A stretch of 64,000 bases of DNA from Desulfuromonadaceae bacterium (GTDB lineage: Bacteria; Desulfobacterota; Desulfuromonadia; Geobacterales; Pseudopelobacteraceae): the NCBI GenBank assembly GCA_028687585.1, contig JAQTZV010000018.1:1-64000 (forward strand). The letters run 5' to 3'. Within the stretch, counting starts at the first letter, position 1; every line of letters starts with the position of its first letter. The notes below the pieces were generated by a model that had not been told where the DNA came from, ran no database searches, and saw only the letters and a list, made by a program, of their open reading frames with translations. The translations under genes and the position numbers were made by a program. Shown in pieces: positions 9,301-17,934 of this stretch.

Positions 9301-12276
9301 ATGGGGAAAATAATCAATAGAAAATTGAATGGAATTGGCTGGTGTATGAAAACCAGTATAGTTCTGTTTCTTGTCCTTGCAATGTCGGTGTTCTCTTACC
9401 AAGGGTGGTATAACCCGGCAAAAGCGCTTGCGGCTACAGATACATACTCTACAGCGGGAACGTTTACTTGGGTTGCACCTGCTGGTGTGACTTCAGTAAC
9501 TGTTCAGGCTTGGGGTGGTGGTGGTGGTGGTGGTCGTGGTGGTAGTACTAATAACACTAGAGGTGGTGGTGGCGCCGGAGGGCAATTTGCCTCTTCAACA
9601 GTTACTGTAGTTCCTGGAAATTCATATGCCATCGTTGTAGGTTCCGGTGGTGCCGGTGGAACAACGAGCAACACTGCTGCGGCTTCTGGGGGGAGCTCAA
9701 CATTTGCATCAACCGTAGTGGTTGCAAGAGGAGGTGCTGGGGGTGTAGGCACTAATGGAGCTGGTGGGGTTGGCTCTGTGACCGGTGGAGTTGGAACCAT
9801 TCTTTTTGCAGGAGGTTCTGGTTCTGCAGGTGCAAATACTACAGGAGGTGCTGGTGGTGGTGGGGCAGGAAGCACCGGTAGTGGTGGTTCTGCATCAGGC
9901 AGCTCAGCAGGTGTTGGAACTTCTGTTGGTGGAGGCAATGGAGCAGCTGGCCTCCCTGCTTCTCCTCAAGCGGTCGGTTTGTCAGGTGTCTCCGCTGGTG
10001 GTGGCGGCGGCGGTGGGTTTCGAATAAGCACGAGCCGAAATGGAGGGACAGGTGCTGAGGGAAAGGTAATTATTACCTACGCTGGAGGCGTTGCTCCTGG
10101 TGGAAGTATTACCACGTGCGGTGGCTGCCACGGTCACCCCGCCGGACCCAATCTGCTGGTTGATGCTAATCGCGCTGCCTCTGCAGGCACCTTTCAGGGG
10201 TCGCATCAGGGACATGCACCCCTGGCTGCTGATTGCACAAAATGCCACACAAATCCGACCCGGATGGATCACGCAAGTGGCGCAATTGAAGTGGCAATAA
10301 GCGCTGGCGGAACATATTCAAAGGCATCGCCGATAACAATTTCTACCAGCCCGACACTCACTGGCGGCACGTGCAGCAGCACCACTTGTCACGGGTCATC
10401 AAGTCCGACGTGGGGCACCAGCACAACCAGTGCTACCTGCACCAAGTGTCACGGAGTTAGTGGAACATCGTCAGCACAATATACTGCAGATACAAAAACG
10501 GCTGCACCAGGATATGTAAGTACTGCCCCAGTCGGTACCGGCCGTTCAACAAGCGGTGCAACCGTTGCGACTGATACTAAGGTTGGCGCACATGATACCC
10601 ATCTGCGGGGTTTGAATACTATTTCTAACCCGATTGCCTGTACGGAATGCCATGCAAACGTAAATACCACCAGCGCGTCTTTTACCGGTCACATGGATGG
10701 CGCTGGTTCATTAAATTTTGGAACACTTGCTACCAGCGGTACCGGTACCGCACCCAGTTATAACGCAACTACCGTCACCTGCTCCAACATCTATTGTCAC
10801 TATGGCAGAGACACTTACGCCCCTCCCGCTACAGCAAATGGAGCCGTAGTCTGGAACAATACCGGTTACCTGACCGGTGCTAAAACCCTTCTGGGCGACT
10901 GCAGTAAATGTCATGCGTCGCCGCCGCTGACAACGGGAACCCATGCCGGCGTTGCTCTTATTAGTGACTGCAATAATTGCCATAGTCATGTGAATGTCGA
11001 TGGAACTTTCAACAATCCAGCTTTGCATATAAACGGGACTGTAGAGGCAAGCGGCGATTGTATTTCCTGCCATGCCGCAGTGGTAAATTCACCTATTGCT
11101 GCCGCGTTAAACGCTGCGGTAACAACGCGTCCTGCCATTGTACCGAGTTTTTCACTCGCATCGAAACACATCCGTTCCAGAGGCACTGCCGTTACCAACA
11201 ACGACTGCTGCGTTTGCCATATGGAAGGCGACGTCGCCACGGGATCACCCAACGGTACCTATCATAAAAACGGCTACGTTGAACTTCGTGACCCGGATAC
11301 CGGTTTGACTATCAAGGGCGTGACACACAGCGGCACTACCACAGCAGCAGGCACCTACACCAGTACGGGTACTGACGCCAAGCCGATCCGCTTCAGTCGT
11401 AACCTCGGCAGTGCCACTATCGAAGCTGATACCGCAGCCATCATGATCAACCAATGCCTGAAATGTCATGATGCAGACGGTGCACTCAGCTCCTCGGCTC
11501 AAGTCGCCGGTGGTAGCGCCTTGAAACCATTTGCCGGCACAGTCAGCGCCAACCCGAGTGGTGGCGTACTTAACGTTGCCGCACAGTTTGCTTCGACCAA
11601 CAAATCATTCCATCCGGTTCTGGTACGCCAGAACAGCGGCTATACCAACACCGGAGGCACACGAATGGTCACCCCGTGGAATGGTGTCACCAAGACAGCG
11701 ACCACAACAACATACGGTCCGCTGATCACCTGCTGGGACTGCCATGCACCGAACGGTTCAACCGCGGCTACCATTCTGACCTCTTCCGGTATCCACGGTG
11801 GAGCCGTTAACGGAACCGATGCTGTGCCTCTGCGCGGTAACGTCTATGTAAATGCGGCAACCACGACAGGCAACTTGTGTCTTAATTGCCATGTATCACC
11901 AACCGGTTCAAACCATGGTACCGGTTCCGCAATTACCTCCAGCACAGATGGTGGCATGACGTATTTTGGAAACCGCTGCTACTTCTGCCATGCATCAGAT
12001 GTCAGTCGTACTCGACCATGGGGGGCAGGTGATGCGCATGGGTATAATGCGCGTGGTGGTGTTATCGGTAACAACCAGGCGTTCCCTGCCGTTAACAATG
12101 GGTATGCATTTATCCGCAGTGAAGGCTGGTACAACGGTACAGGCGTACAGTCCATACGCAGCATTGGTGCTACCACATACACTCCGACCTGCGGAGGCAG
12201 GGTTACTACCGGTGGTGGTGCTGGTGCCTGCAGCCGTGGCAGCATGGGCGGCTACACTCCGGGCGGCGTCTATTAA
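9301..12276 (+). CDS. Glycine-rich domain / multiheme cytochrome fusion (12 CxxCH + 2 CxxxxCH)
   Basis: ATG 9301 follows GGGAGGA. The 991-residue product has a signal peptide and then, at about residues 45-265, a very glycine-rich domain that opens with TFTWVAPAGVTSVTVQAWGG and closes with GAEGKVIITY. This matches the widespread bacterial glycine-rich surface domain, also seen in phage tail tips. The remaining ~720 residues carry 12 CxxCH motifs and two CxxxxCH motifs (CSSTTCH, CSNIYCH). The C-terminal ~60 residues have no heme motif but two further Cys and Gly-rich sequence. It is the last gene of the operon and is followed by a strong terminator. The glycine-rich part may anchor or polymerise the cytochrome outside the cell (inference). 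Confidence 0.88.
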   Translation: MGKIINRKLNGIGWCMKTSIVLFLVLAMSVFSYQGWYNPAKALAATDTYSTAGTFTWVAPAGVTSVTVQAWGGGGGGGRGGSTNNTRGGGGAGGQFASSTVTVVPGNSYAIVVGSGGAGGTTSNTAAASGGSSTFASTVVVARGGAGGVGTNGAGGVGSVTGGVGTILFAGGSGSAGANTTGGAGGGGAGSTGSGGSASGSSAGVGTSVGGGNGAAGLPASPQAVGLSGVSAGGGGGGGFRISTSRNGGTGAEGKVIITYAGGVAPGGSITTCGGCHGHPAGPNLLVDANRAASAGTFQGSHQGHAPLAADCTKCHTNPTRMDHASGAIEVAISAGGTYSKASPITISTSPTLTGGTCSSTTCHGSSSPTWGTSTTSATCTKCHGVSGTSSAQYTADTKTAAPGYVSTAPVGTGRSTSGATVATDTKVGAHDTHLRGLNTISNPIACTECHANVNTTSASFTGHMDGAGSLNFGTLATSGTGTAPSYNATTVTCSNIYCHYGRDTYAPPATANGAVVWNNTGYLTGAKTLLGDCSKCHASPPLTTGTHAGVALISDCNNCHSHVNVDGTFNNPALHINGTVEASGDCISCHAAVVNSPIAAALNAAVTTRPAIVPSFSLASKHIRSRGTAVTNNDCCVCHMEGDVATGSPNGTYHKNGYVELRDPDTGLTIKGVTHSGTTTAAGTYTSTGTDAKPIRFSRNLGSATIEADTAAIMINQCLKCHDADGALSSSAQVAGGSALKPFAGTVSANPSGGVLNVAAQFASTNKSFHPVLVRQNSGYTNTGGTRMVTPWNGVTKTATTTTYGPLITCWDCHAPNGSTAATILTSSGIHGGAVNGTDAVPLRGNVYVNAATTTGNLCLNCHVSPTGSNHGTGSAITSSTDGGMTYFGNRCYFCHASDVSRTRPWGAGDAHGYNARGGVIGNNQAFPAVNNGYAFIRSEGWYNGTGVQSIRSIGATTYTPTCGGRVTTGGGAGACSRGSMGGYTPGGVY

Positions 12277-12296
12277 CACTGCCGAACGTGTTGATT

Positions 12297-12336
12297 AACG
12301 AATGAGCCCCGCCTGTACAGGCGGGGCTCATTCGTT
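12297..12336. terminator. Perfect 20-bp-arm palindrome, intrinsic terminator
   Basis: The 40 bases form a perfect inverted repeat (arm AACGAATGAGCCCCGCCTGT) with a GC-rich core, followed on the + strand by TTGCTTGTTT. It lies 20 bp after the last cytochrome gene and between two convergent genes, so it can end transcription of the cytochrome operon and possibly also reads arriving from the - strand. Confidence 0.9.
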
Positions 12337-12442
12337 TGCTTGTTTATTGCGCAAATTCTGCCTGTTGTAAGAAACAGGCATCACACATATTTTGCTGTTG
12401 GTGTAAAAATATCGATAATGCTTTCAGATCGGCTTCACGTTT

Positions 12443-15259
12443 TTACCCAAGCTTCACCGTCTTGTACAAAAAATTCTTGAATCGGAACAGCTGCCGTTGT
12501 TCTTCCTCCTTCTCCAAACCTCCAGAAAGCGCCTTCAGATACCGCGCCACCGCAGGCATCGTTTTCCCGGCTTTGGCTCGTGCTTTCTCTATAACCAAGC
12601 GCACCGTTTCCCGTGAAATATCATTACGGGAGAACGGCTCATACACGTCCGCCCAGAAATCCCCGCCCGCTTCGATCCGGTCAATAATTTCACCGGCCCG
12701 TCTCTGATCCAGGTCATGCGTCGCTGATGACGGTGTGCGCTCTTCCAGGCGCACGGTGCCGGCTATCGCCTCGCTGATCGCTTCACCGGTTATGACGTTC
12801 TTACGCCTGAAAAACAGCGCCCGCAGCAGGATACTCCGTAGCTCCCGGATGTTACCCTTGTAGCTGTGGCGCATGAGAATTTCTTTTGCCTCTTTGGCCA
12901 GGTATGGCGGTGTCTCCCCGGTATCATTTTCGGCACGATAGGTACGGTAAAGTTTACCCAGAAAGTGAACGGAGAGGTCGGGAATGTCTTCGCGGCGCTC
13001 GTTGAGTGACGGCAGGCGTATAGAAAGCTCGGAAAGACGATGGTAAAGATCCTCGCGGAAGCGACCGGTAGCGATCTCGTCGGCGAGGTTTTTGTTGGTT
13101 GCTGCCACCAGCAGCACTCTGCTGTAGCGCTCGGTATTTTCTCCGAGCCGCATGAAACCGCCGTTATCCAGAAAGCGGAGCAGCTGTACCTGGGTTTTAG
13201 GATCGGCATCACCAATTTCGTCCAGAAAAACGATGCCGCCGATGTTCTCCTCCAGAATTCCGCGGCGATCCGTATATGCCCCGGTAAAAGCACCTTTTTT
13301 ATGTCCGAACAGCTCCGAATAGGTCAGGTCGCCCGAATACGCGGCAATATTTGTTTTCTTGACCGGCAGCTCTCCTTTGGGATTGATATTCCGGCGATAC
13401 AGTTCGTTAAGCGTATTGTAGAGGTTGTTGAAGAAAAATTCCTTGCCGGAGCCGGTTTGACCGGTTACCAGAATTGACGGGAGCCCGATGGTCGCCTCCT
13501 GCAGAATATTGCGCGACCAGAAGACAACACGATTGAAGAGCGGCGGCGAGACCGTGTTGATAAAATCTACGACCTCCTGCGATTTCTGACTGTTGCCGAT
13601 GATATTCCCAAGACGATATGAGGAAACGTGGGGATCTTTGTAGGCAACATCTGTGGTAAGACGGTTTACCTCTCCCTGAAGGCGCTCGATGCGCTGTAGA
13701 TCTGATATGTGGCGTGCCGTCAGCGTACCGATGATCTGCAGAATTCGGCGATGCTCCTCACGGAAGTAGTCGTACTGCAGTGAGTTCAGGCAGATTACCG
13801 CGATAACTTCGTTATCACAAATAATCGGAACGGCGATTTCGCTCTTCAAAAGCGCACTCATAGAACGATGGAAACCGTCCCCCTGCAGTTCCGCCTCAAC
13901 ACGAGGCGTTATTTTCGACCGCTTGCTAAATGCGACGTATCCTGTCAGGCTTCGCTCTTCCTTTGGCAGATTAACACTCCCAACCTTAAGTGGCGGGATA
14001 TACTTTTTCAGCCACTCTTTGTTTTTCGCGCCAGTTATCACGCCGTTTTCGTCCTCAACCACCAGCCATTTTATGCCGTCCCGTTCTGTTACAACGGCTA
14101 TGCTGCCGGTGTCTGCACCAATCAGCTCTGTTGCCTTGGAAAGAACTCTGGTCAGAAACGGTTGCAGGCTCTCCGTCCGCTCATTCAGAAGATCGCTGAT
14201 TTCAGAAAGCACCCGGATTTCAAGATGCTCTCCACCAACCTCACTGATAACTTTTTCGACCATTTCTGCATGCGTCTGCAACAGTCCCATCTCAAAATCG
14301 CTGAACTGGTATAAATCATGAGAATAGTAATTCAGCAGGCAGATTATGCGACGCGTTTCCGGATTGTAGCGGGGGACAACGTACAACGAACGAAGCTCCA
14401 TTGATTCGGTCAGCGCCCGTTTCTGAAGGTTGTGCAGGGTCAGGTCGGCAATAAAAAGCGGCTTAAGCAGCCGTTCATCGGTAATAACGCCCTGATCGTT
14501 AATATAATTTGAAATCAGCGACATACCCTTGCGGAGATCCAGCGCACCCAGCTTGTCATACGTTTTTTTCAAATGTTCATCCACAGAAAAGCTGGCAAGA
14601 TTTTCCAGAACTCCGGCAAAGCCTTCTTGATGAGTCGGTACCAGCACCGCCGCCAGAGAAACTTTTTCGATGAGCTTAACCGCCGACCTGACCATCATAC
14701 CGGCCGCTTCACGCGCCTTGATCTCTTCAAGACGACGGGCAATTCCAACCTGCTGATGATAAATTCTGGCCTGATCAAGATGGTCTGCCACAATGCCGAC
14801 CAGTTCAGCCAGCTGTACTTTCGCGTGATTGTCCAGCACCTCCCCCGGATGGTCCTGGTCAATGCAGAGCACACCTATCGATTTTCCAAGGCTGACGATC
14901 GGGATTATGTAGCTGGAGCGGAATTTGAAACGAAGCGCATATTCATGGTCCGGGGAGCTTTTGCTGGCATCGGTCAGTTTAAAATCTACCGGGAACTGGC
15001 TGACGAAGACGCTGGAAGTAATTGATTCCTTCGAAACAATGGGAAATGTTGACTCAACAGCATCTTTACTGTGAACTCCGGTGGCATGTACACAGGTAAG
15101 AGTACCCCGTGTCAGATCTTCCAGATAGACGCGGATCTGCTCACTTTTCGAAAGTTCCATTACATTTTCAGTCAGGGCGTATAGTAATTCGCCTAGATTT
15201 TCCTTACCATAGGAAGCAATTGCGCTCTGGAATTCTTTGACGCGGGGAGGTATCGGCAT
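12443..15259 (-). CDS. GAF-domain sigma-54-dependent transcriptional activator
   Basis: The 938-residue protein (start at 15259 after AAGGGA; an upstream in-frame start lacks a ribosome site) has an N-terminal sensory region with about three GAF-like domains (residues about 15-150, 180-350, 360-560). The AAA+ domain follows: Walker A GQTGSGKE near 600, the sigma-54 contact loop GAFTGA near 655, Walker B VFLDEIGD near 677, and an arginine-finger region RFREDLYHRL. There is no receiver domain. The C-terminus does not show the usual Fis-type helix-turn-helix; the tail reads DISRETVRLVIEKARAKAGK, which may be a divergent one. It is convergent with the cytochrome operon. Its targets and signal are not visible. 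Confidence 0.88.
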   Translation of the reverse strand: MPIPPRVKEFQSAIASYGKENLGELLYALTENVMELSKSEQIRVYLEDLTRGTLTCVHATGVHSKDAVESTFPIVSKESITSSVFVSQFPVDFKLTDASKSSPDHEYALRFKFRSSYIIPIVSLGKSIGVLCIDQDHPGEVLDNHAKVQLAELVGIVADHLDQARIYHQQVGIARRLEEIKAREAAGMMVRSAVKLIEKVSLAAVLVPTHQEGFAGVLENLASFSVDEHLKKTYDKLGALDLRKGMSLISNYINDQGVITDERLLKPLFIADLTLHNLQKRALTESMELRSLYVVPRYNPETRRIICLLNYYSHDLYQFSDFEMGLLQTHAEMVEKVISEVGGEHLEIRVLSEISDLLNERTESLQPFLTRVLSKATELIGADTGSIAVVTERDGIKWLVVEDENGVITGAKNKEWLKKYIPPLKVGSVNLPKEERSLTGYVAFSKRSKITPRVEAELQGDGFHRSMSALLKSEIAVPIICDNEVIAVICLNSLQYDYFREEHRRILQIIGTLTARHISDLQRIERLQGEVNRLTTDVAYKDPHVSSYRLGNIIGNSQKSQEVVDFINTVSPPLFNRVVFWSRNILQEATIGLPSILVTGQTGSGKEFFFNNLYNTLNELYRRNINPKGELPVKKTNIAAYSGDLTYSELFGHKKGAFTGAYTDRRGILEENIGGIVFLDEIGDADPKTQVQLLRFLDNGGFMRLGENTERYSRVLLVAATNKNLADEIATGRFREDLYHRLSELSIRLPSLNERREDIPDLSVHFLGKLYRTYRAENDTGETPPYLAKEAKEILMRHSYKGNIRELRSILLRALFFRRKNVITGEAISEAIAGTVRLEERTPSSATHDLDQRRAGEIIDRIEAGGDFWADVYEPFSRNDISRETVRLVIEKARAKAGKTMPAVARYLKALSGGLEKEEEQRQLFRFKNFLYKTVKLG

Positions 15260-15394
15260 AATATCCCTTGTGTTGTGTCCAGGGTATGAACACAAATGAG
15301 TATGATTACTACACAGAGGGAATGTAGCGTGGGCGGTAGTCCAGGTCAAGCGGGAAGTGAGGGTGGTGTTGATGCTCCGGCAGGGAGCTGGAAA

Positions 15395-15667
15395 CTACCC
15401 TTTGAGCACGTTCAATATTTTGTCGGCAACATCTTTACCGCTGATGTTGTAGGAACCTTCGGCCAGCTGCTGCCTGATAATGTTCAGGCGTTCACGACGT
15501 GCCTCATCCTCAGCCAACTGAACAGCCGTTGAGGATAGATCCACAGCGTCCGGGGGGCTTTCAGCAGCAGTTTGTGCCCCGGTGGTATGCGCGGCAGGCA
15601 CTCCTGATCTCGCCGGTTCATTTTTTAATAACTCCATGTAATTTGACACCCGCTCATCAATTTTCAT
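15395..15667 (-). CDS. flgM: Anti-sigma-28 factor FlgM
   Basis: The 90-residue protein, started at 15667 after CGGAG, has the FlgM layout: a short N-terminus beginning MKIDERVSNYMELLK, a flexible Ala/Pro/Thr-rich middle and the conserved C-terminal sigma-28-binding helices (RRERLNIIRQQLAEGSYNIS, then GKDVADKILNVL). FlgM holds FliA inactive until the flagellar hook is complete. The frame is open to 15736, but that upstream ATG has no ribosome site. No other flagellar gene is in the window. It lies 135 bp upstream of the sigma-54 activator on the same strand, and a shared transcript is possible. Confidence 0.88.
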   Translation of the reverse strand: MKIDERVSNYMELLKNEPARSGVPAAHTTGAQTAAESPPDAVDLSSTAVQLAEDEARRERLNIIRQQLAEGSYNISGKDVADKILNVLKG

Positions 15668-15811
15668 AACAGACTCCGTATCCTGCAGTGTTGCTTCTTC
15701 ATCGGCAGAATCAGGATAATCTTTAGACGCAACCATGAACTGGGTATTTCAATTTTGGATCAAAGATGAAATTCAGCTTCGTCCACTTTTCGCAATGTCC
15801 CTCAGTGAAGT

Positions 15812-16248
15812 TCAACGGTCGCCTTTCTCACCAAGAGCAAAGACAGTGGGAGGTTTCAGGAAAAGAGAGGCAACCAGGCCAATGATGGCCACAATTGAAA
15901 CAATGATTATAGACAGATGATAATTGCCGGTAACCCGCAGAGCAATCGAGCCGCAAATACCCCCCGCTGTACTGCCGAAGACACATAACCCCACCCACAT
16001 ACCCACAATTTTCCCATTGATATGCGGCGGATAATGCATCGAGATGAATGCCATGGCATTTGGTACGACCCATGCCTGGAAGAATCCCGCCACCACCAGA
16101 CACAATGAAATATTGACTATGTTTCCATGTACCACCGGTCGTTAAATGCATTCAATACCCACATGAGACAAAAAACCACAAAAACACCAATCCACGCCAC
16201 CGGTTGCTTAAAGGCCAATTTAAGATTGTCGGCACCTTCATGACCCAT
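15812..16248 (-). pseudogene. Internally deleted, frameshifted MFS transporter relic
   Basis: A normal start (ATG 16248, directly after the stop of the preceding membrane gene) gives 43 residues with one transmembrane helix (KQPVAWIGVFVVFCLMWVLN) and stops at 16117-16119. A different frame, open from 16135 to 15812, supplies about 100 residues with three hydrophobic segments ending LKPPTVFALGEKGDR, typical of the last helices of a major-facilitator transporter. About two thirds of a normal MFS protein (around 400 residues) is missing between them. The arrangement reads as an MFS gene that lost its middle and was left out of frame. The family call rests on hydrophobic pattern and on motifs such as NGKIVGMWVGL. 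Confidence 0.7.
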
Positions 16249-16249
16249 T

Positions 16250-16474
16250 TCATTTCTGCATCGCCTTCAGATACATTGCAGTAGCAAGCAACGCTGAAAG
16301 GAGTCCGCTAATGCCGCCGCTGATCGCGTTATTGACCGCATTTACCATCGGGTGGGCCGGCATGCCGACCAAGAAATATGTTACGACATAACTCATTCCA
16401 GCACTCATTACTGCTGCGGCACAGGCCCCTTTTATCCAGGCCCCCTTATCCAGTCTCATCGGTTGCGTAATCAT
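16250..16474 (-). CDS. Small two-helix membrane protein
   Basis: Started at 16474 (GGAG six bases upstream), the 74-residue product begins MITQPMRLDKGAW and has two hydrophobic helices (about residues 17-36 and 48-70). Its stop is one base from the start of the MFS relic, so the two were translationally coupled. The partner is now broken and the gene upstream is also a fragment, so this may be the last intact piece of a decayed transport-and-oxidoreductase operon. I do not recognise a named family, and it may no longer have a function. Confidence 0.55.
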   Translation of the reverse strand: MITQPMRLDKGAWIKGACAAAVMSAGMSYVVTYFLVGMPAHPMVNAVNNAISGGISGLLSALLATAMYLKAMQK

Positions 16475-16547
16475 AACGGTCTCCATTATTATTGTATTTG
16501 AGTCGCTTTTGCTCAGAACCATTTGTAGATGCAAAACCAGCCTTCCA

Positions 16548-16949
16548 TCACCCAGAGAGGGATCTCCATTCTTTGACTCCTTTACATTGCCGTTGCGCTA
16601 CGCAGGGACGGCCAGTACCCTGACAGATAGCAACTAACTCGGCCCCGCTCTCCGCCTTGATCGCGCTGAAACGGGCAACGATCTCATCATTGGCTTCGTT
16701 CCAGGATATCCGCTTCCAGTTATTCTCGCCACGTTTCCCCACTCGTTTGAGCGGATGCATCAACCGGTCGGGGTGATAGAGAAGTTCAGGAGATGCTGCT
16801 CCTTTGGGGAAGAGATATCCTTTACTGGTGAGACTGTCCGGGTCGCCGGTTACCTTTACGACCCGCTCCCCCTCCAGATGCACCAGTACCTGGAAAACAC
16901 CATGACACATCCTGCATGACGAACGGACTATACGTTTATTTTCTGGCAT
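16548..16949 (-). pseudogene. N-terminal fragment of a molybdopterin oxidoreductase, degenerate
   Basis: The 133-residue frame begins like a DMSO-reductase-family enzyme: SSCRMCHGVFQVLVHLEGER, then KGYLFPKG, then the conserved LLYHPDRLMHPLKRVGKRGE and ISWNEANDEI. In a working enzyme the first segment would have CxxCxxxC and the second a Cys before PKG, together binding a 4Fe-4S cluster. Here the third and fourth ligands are both Phe (TTC codons). After AICQGTGRP the family similarity stops and the frame runs into unrelated sequence and a stop, whereas the family is 600-900 residues long. Both the truncation and the lost ligands say it is dead. Confidence 0.75.
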
Positions 16950-16966
16950 TAATTTACATCATGACC

Positions 16967-17839
16967 TTATCGAATGTAGTAACCAACACCAACAAGGTAG
17001 TTATTCACTTTGCGCAATGAGGTATGCTTCGATTCAATTTTGTCAGTGACCGGGTTACGCCATTTATAGTCCAGAGAACCACGCCCCTTTGTCTTTACAA
17101 TGGCAATCATTTTCTTGATGATTGGTTTACCTGTAGGATCCCTCAGGTCCAATGCATACGTTCCAACAAGACGAGGAGAGGCTCCGTGCGCGCGAAATCT
17201 TATATCTTTCAGATCAACGACAAATACGTAAAGATCATCCTGAACAAACTTACCATTCAAGTCATTGAAAGCTACAAAGGCATCAAGCGGATTTTCTTCA
17301 ACTGCTCTCACCGCTTGTTCAAGTAATGAATTGGCCTGCTCAGAACTTGCTCGTGGAATGAAAAATCCGACAGCAATTATTCGGTCATCAACCTTTTGGA
17401 AGTAAGTAACCTTGCGCTCAACCTTCCCATCTGCTCGATTATGCCACCTATATTCCACCGTACCTGTACCGGGACCTTTCGCCGTATCGATCATCTCTCG
17501 AAAAAATGACTTGCCTGTAGCATCGAGCATGCTAGATACGTCTCTGCCGATTAACGCCGCTGAAGACCCGCCACTGGCAAGCATGTGTCCATTCATCCCA
17601 AGCACATAGACATAAAGATCACCGTTGATGAACTCACCTGAGCGAGAGAACGCCGCGAGGGCCCGGCCCTTGTTTTCTTTATAGTAATCAATCGCCTTAG
17701 CCAGGAGTGCCTTGGCGCGTCTAGCTTCGCCGCTTTCTTCTAAAACAGTTGCAGTCGCAGTCGTTTTTTCTGCGGCATACATCGTTGGGGACATCAGCAG
17801 AATAATCAGTGAGGAAAACATAAGAATCAGACGCAGCAT
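16967..17839 (-). CDS. Exported double Cache-domain protein
   Basis: The 290-residue protein has a signal peptide (LRLILMFSSLIILLMSPTMYAA) and two tandem single-Cache domains (about residues 35-155 and 165-290). Both contain the pattern AF...G.FI/V..DLYV.V.......AHG, and both end in a segment like YKW RNPVTDKIESK...YLVGVGYYI. There is no transmembrane output domain, so it is a free periplasmic ligand-binding protein rather than a receptor. It lies 95 bp downstream of the fumarate-reductase-like flavoprotein, with the chemoreceptor beyond. A role in sensing or delivering a small organic acid is plausible but not shown. Confidence 0.8.
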   Translation of the reverse strand: MLRLILMFSSLIILLMSPTMYAAEKTTATATVLEESGEARRAKALLAKAIDYYKENKGRALAAFSRSGEFINGDLYVYVLGMNGHMLASGGSSAALIGRDVSSMLDATGKSFFREMIDTAKGPGTGTVEYRWHNRADGKVERKVTYFQKVDDRIIAVGFFIPRASSEQANSLLEQAVRAVEENPLDAFVAFNDLNGKFVQDDLYVFVVDLKDIRFRAHGASPRLVGTYALDLRDPTGKPIIKKMIAIVKTKGRGSLDYKWRNPVTDKIESKHTSLRKVNNYLVGVGYYIR

Positions 17840-17934
17840 GGATGATCTCCTTTGTGTCTCCTGAAAAGAACCTGCTATAAACTGACGATACTTTTTCAGG
17901 AGGTATTACTGTTATCAAATCGATCTGAAAGCGA

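Noticed and set aside
9504..9938. Long - strand proline-rich frame opposite the glycine-rich domain
   Set aside because: It is the complement of glycine codons (GGN gives NCC) and has no ribosome site; the + strand gene explains it.
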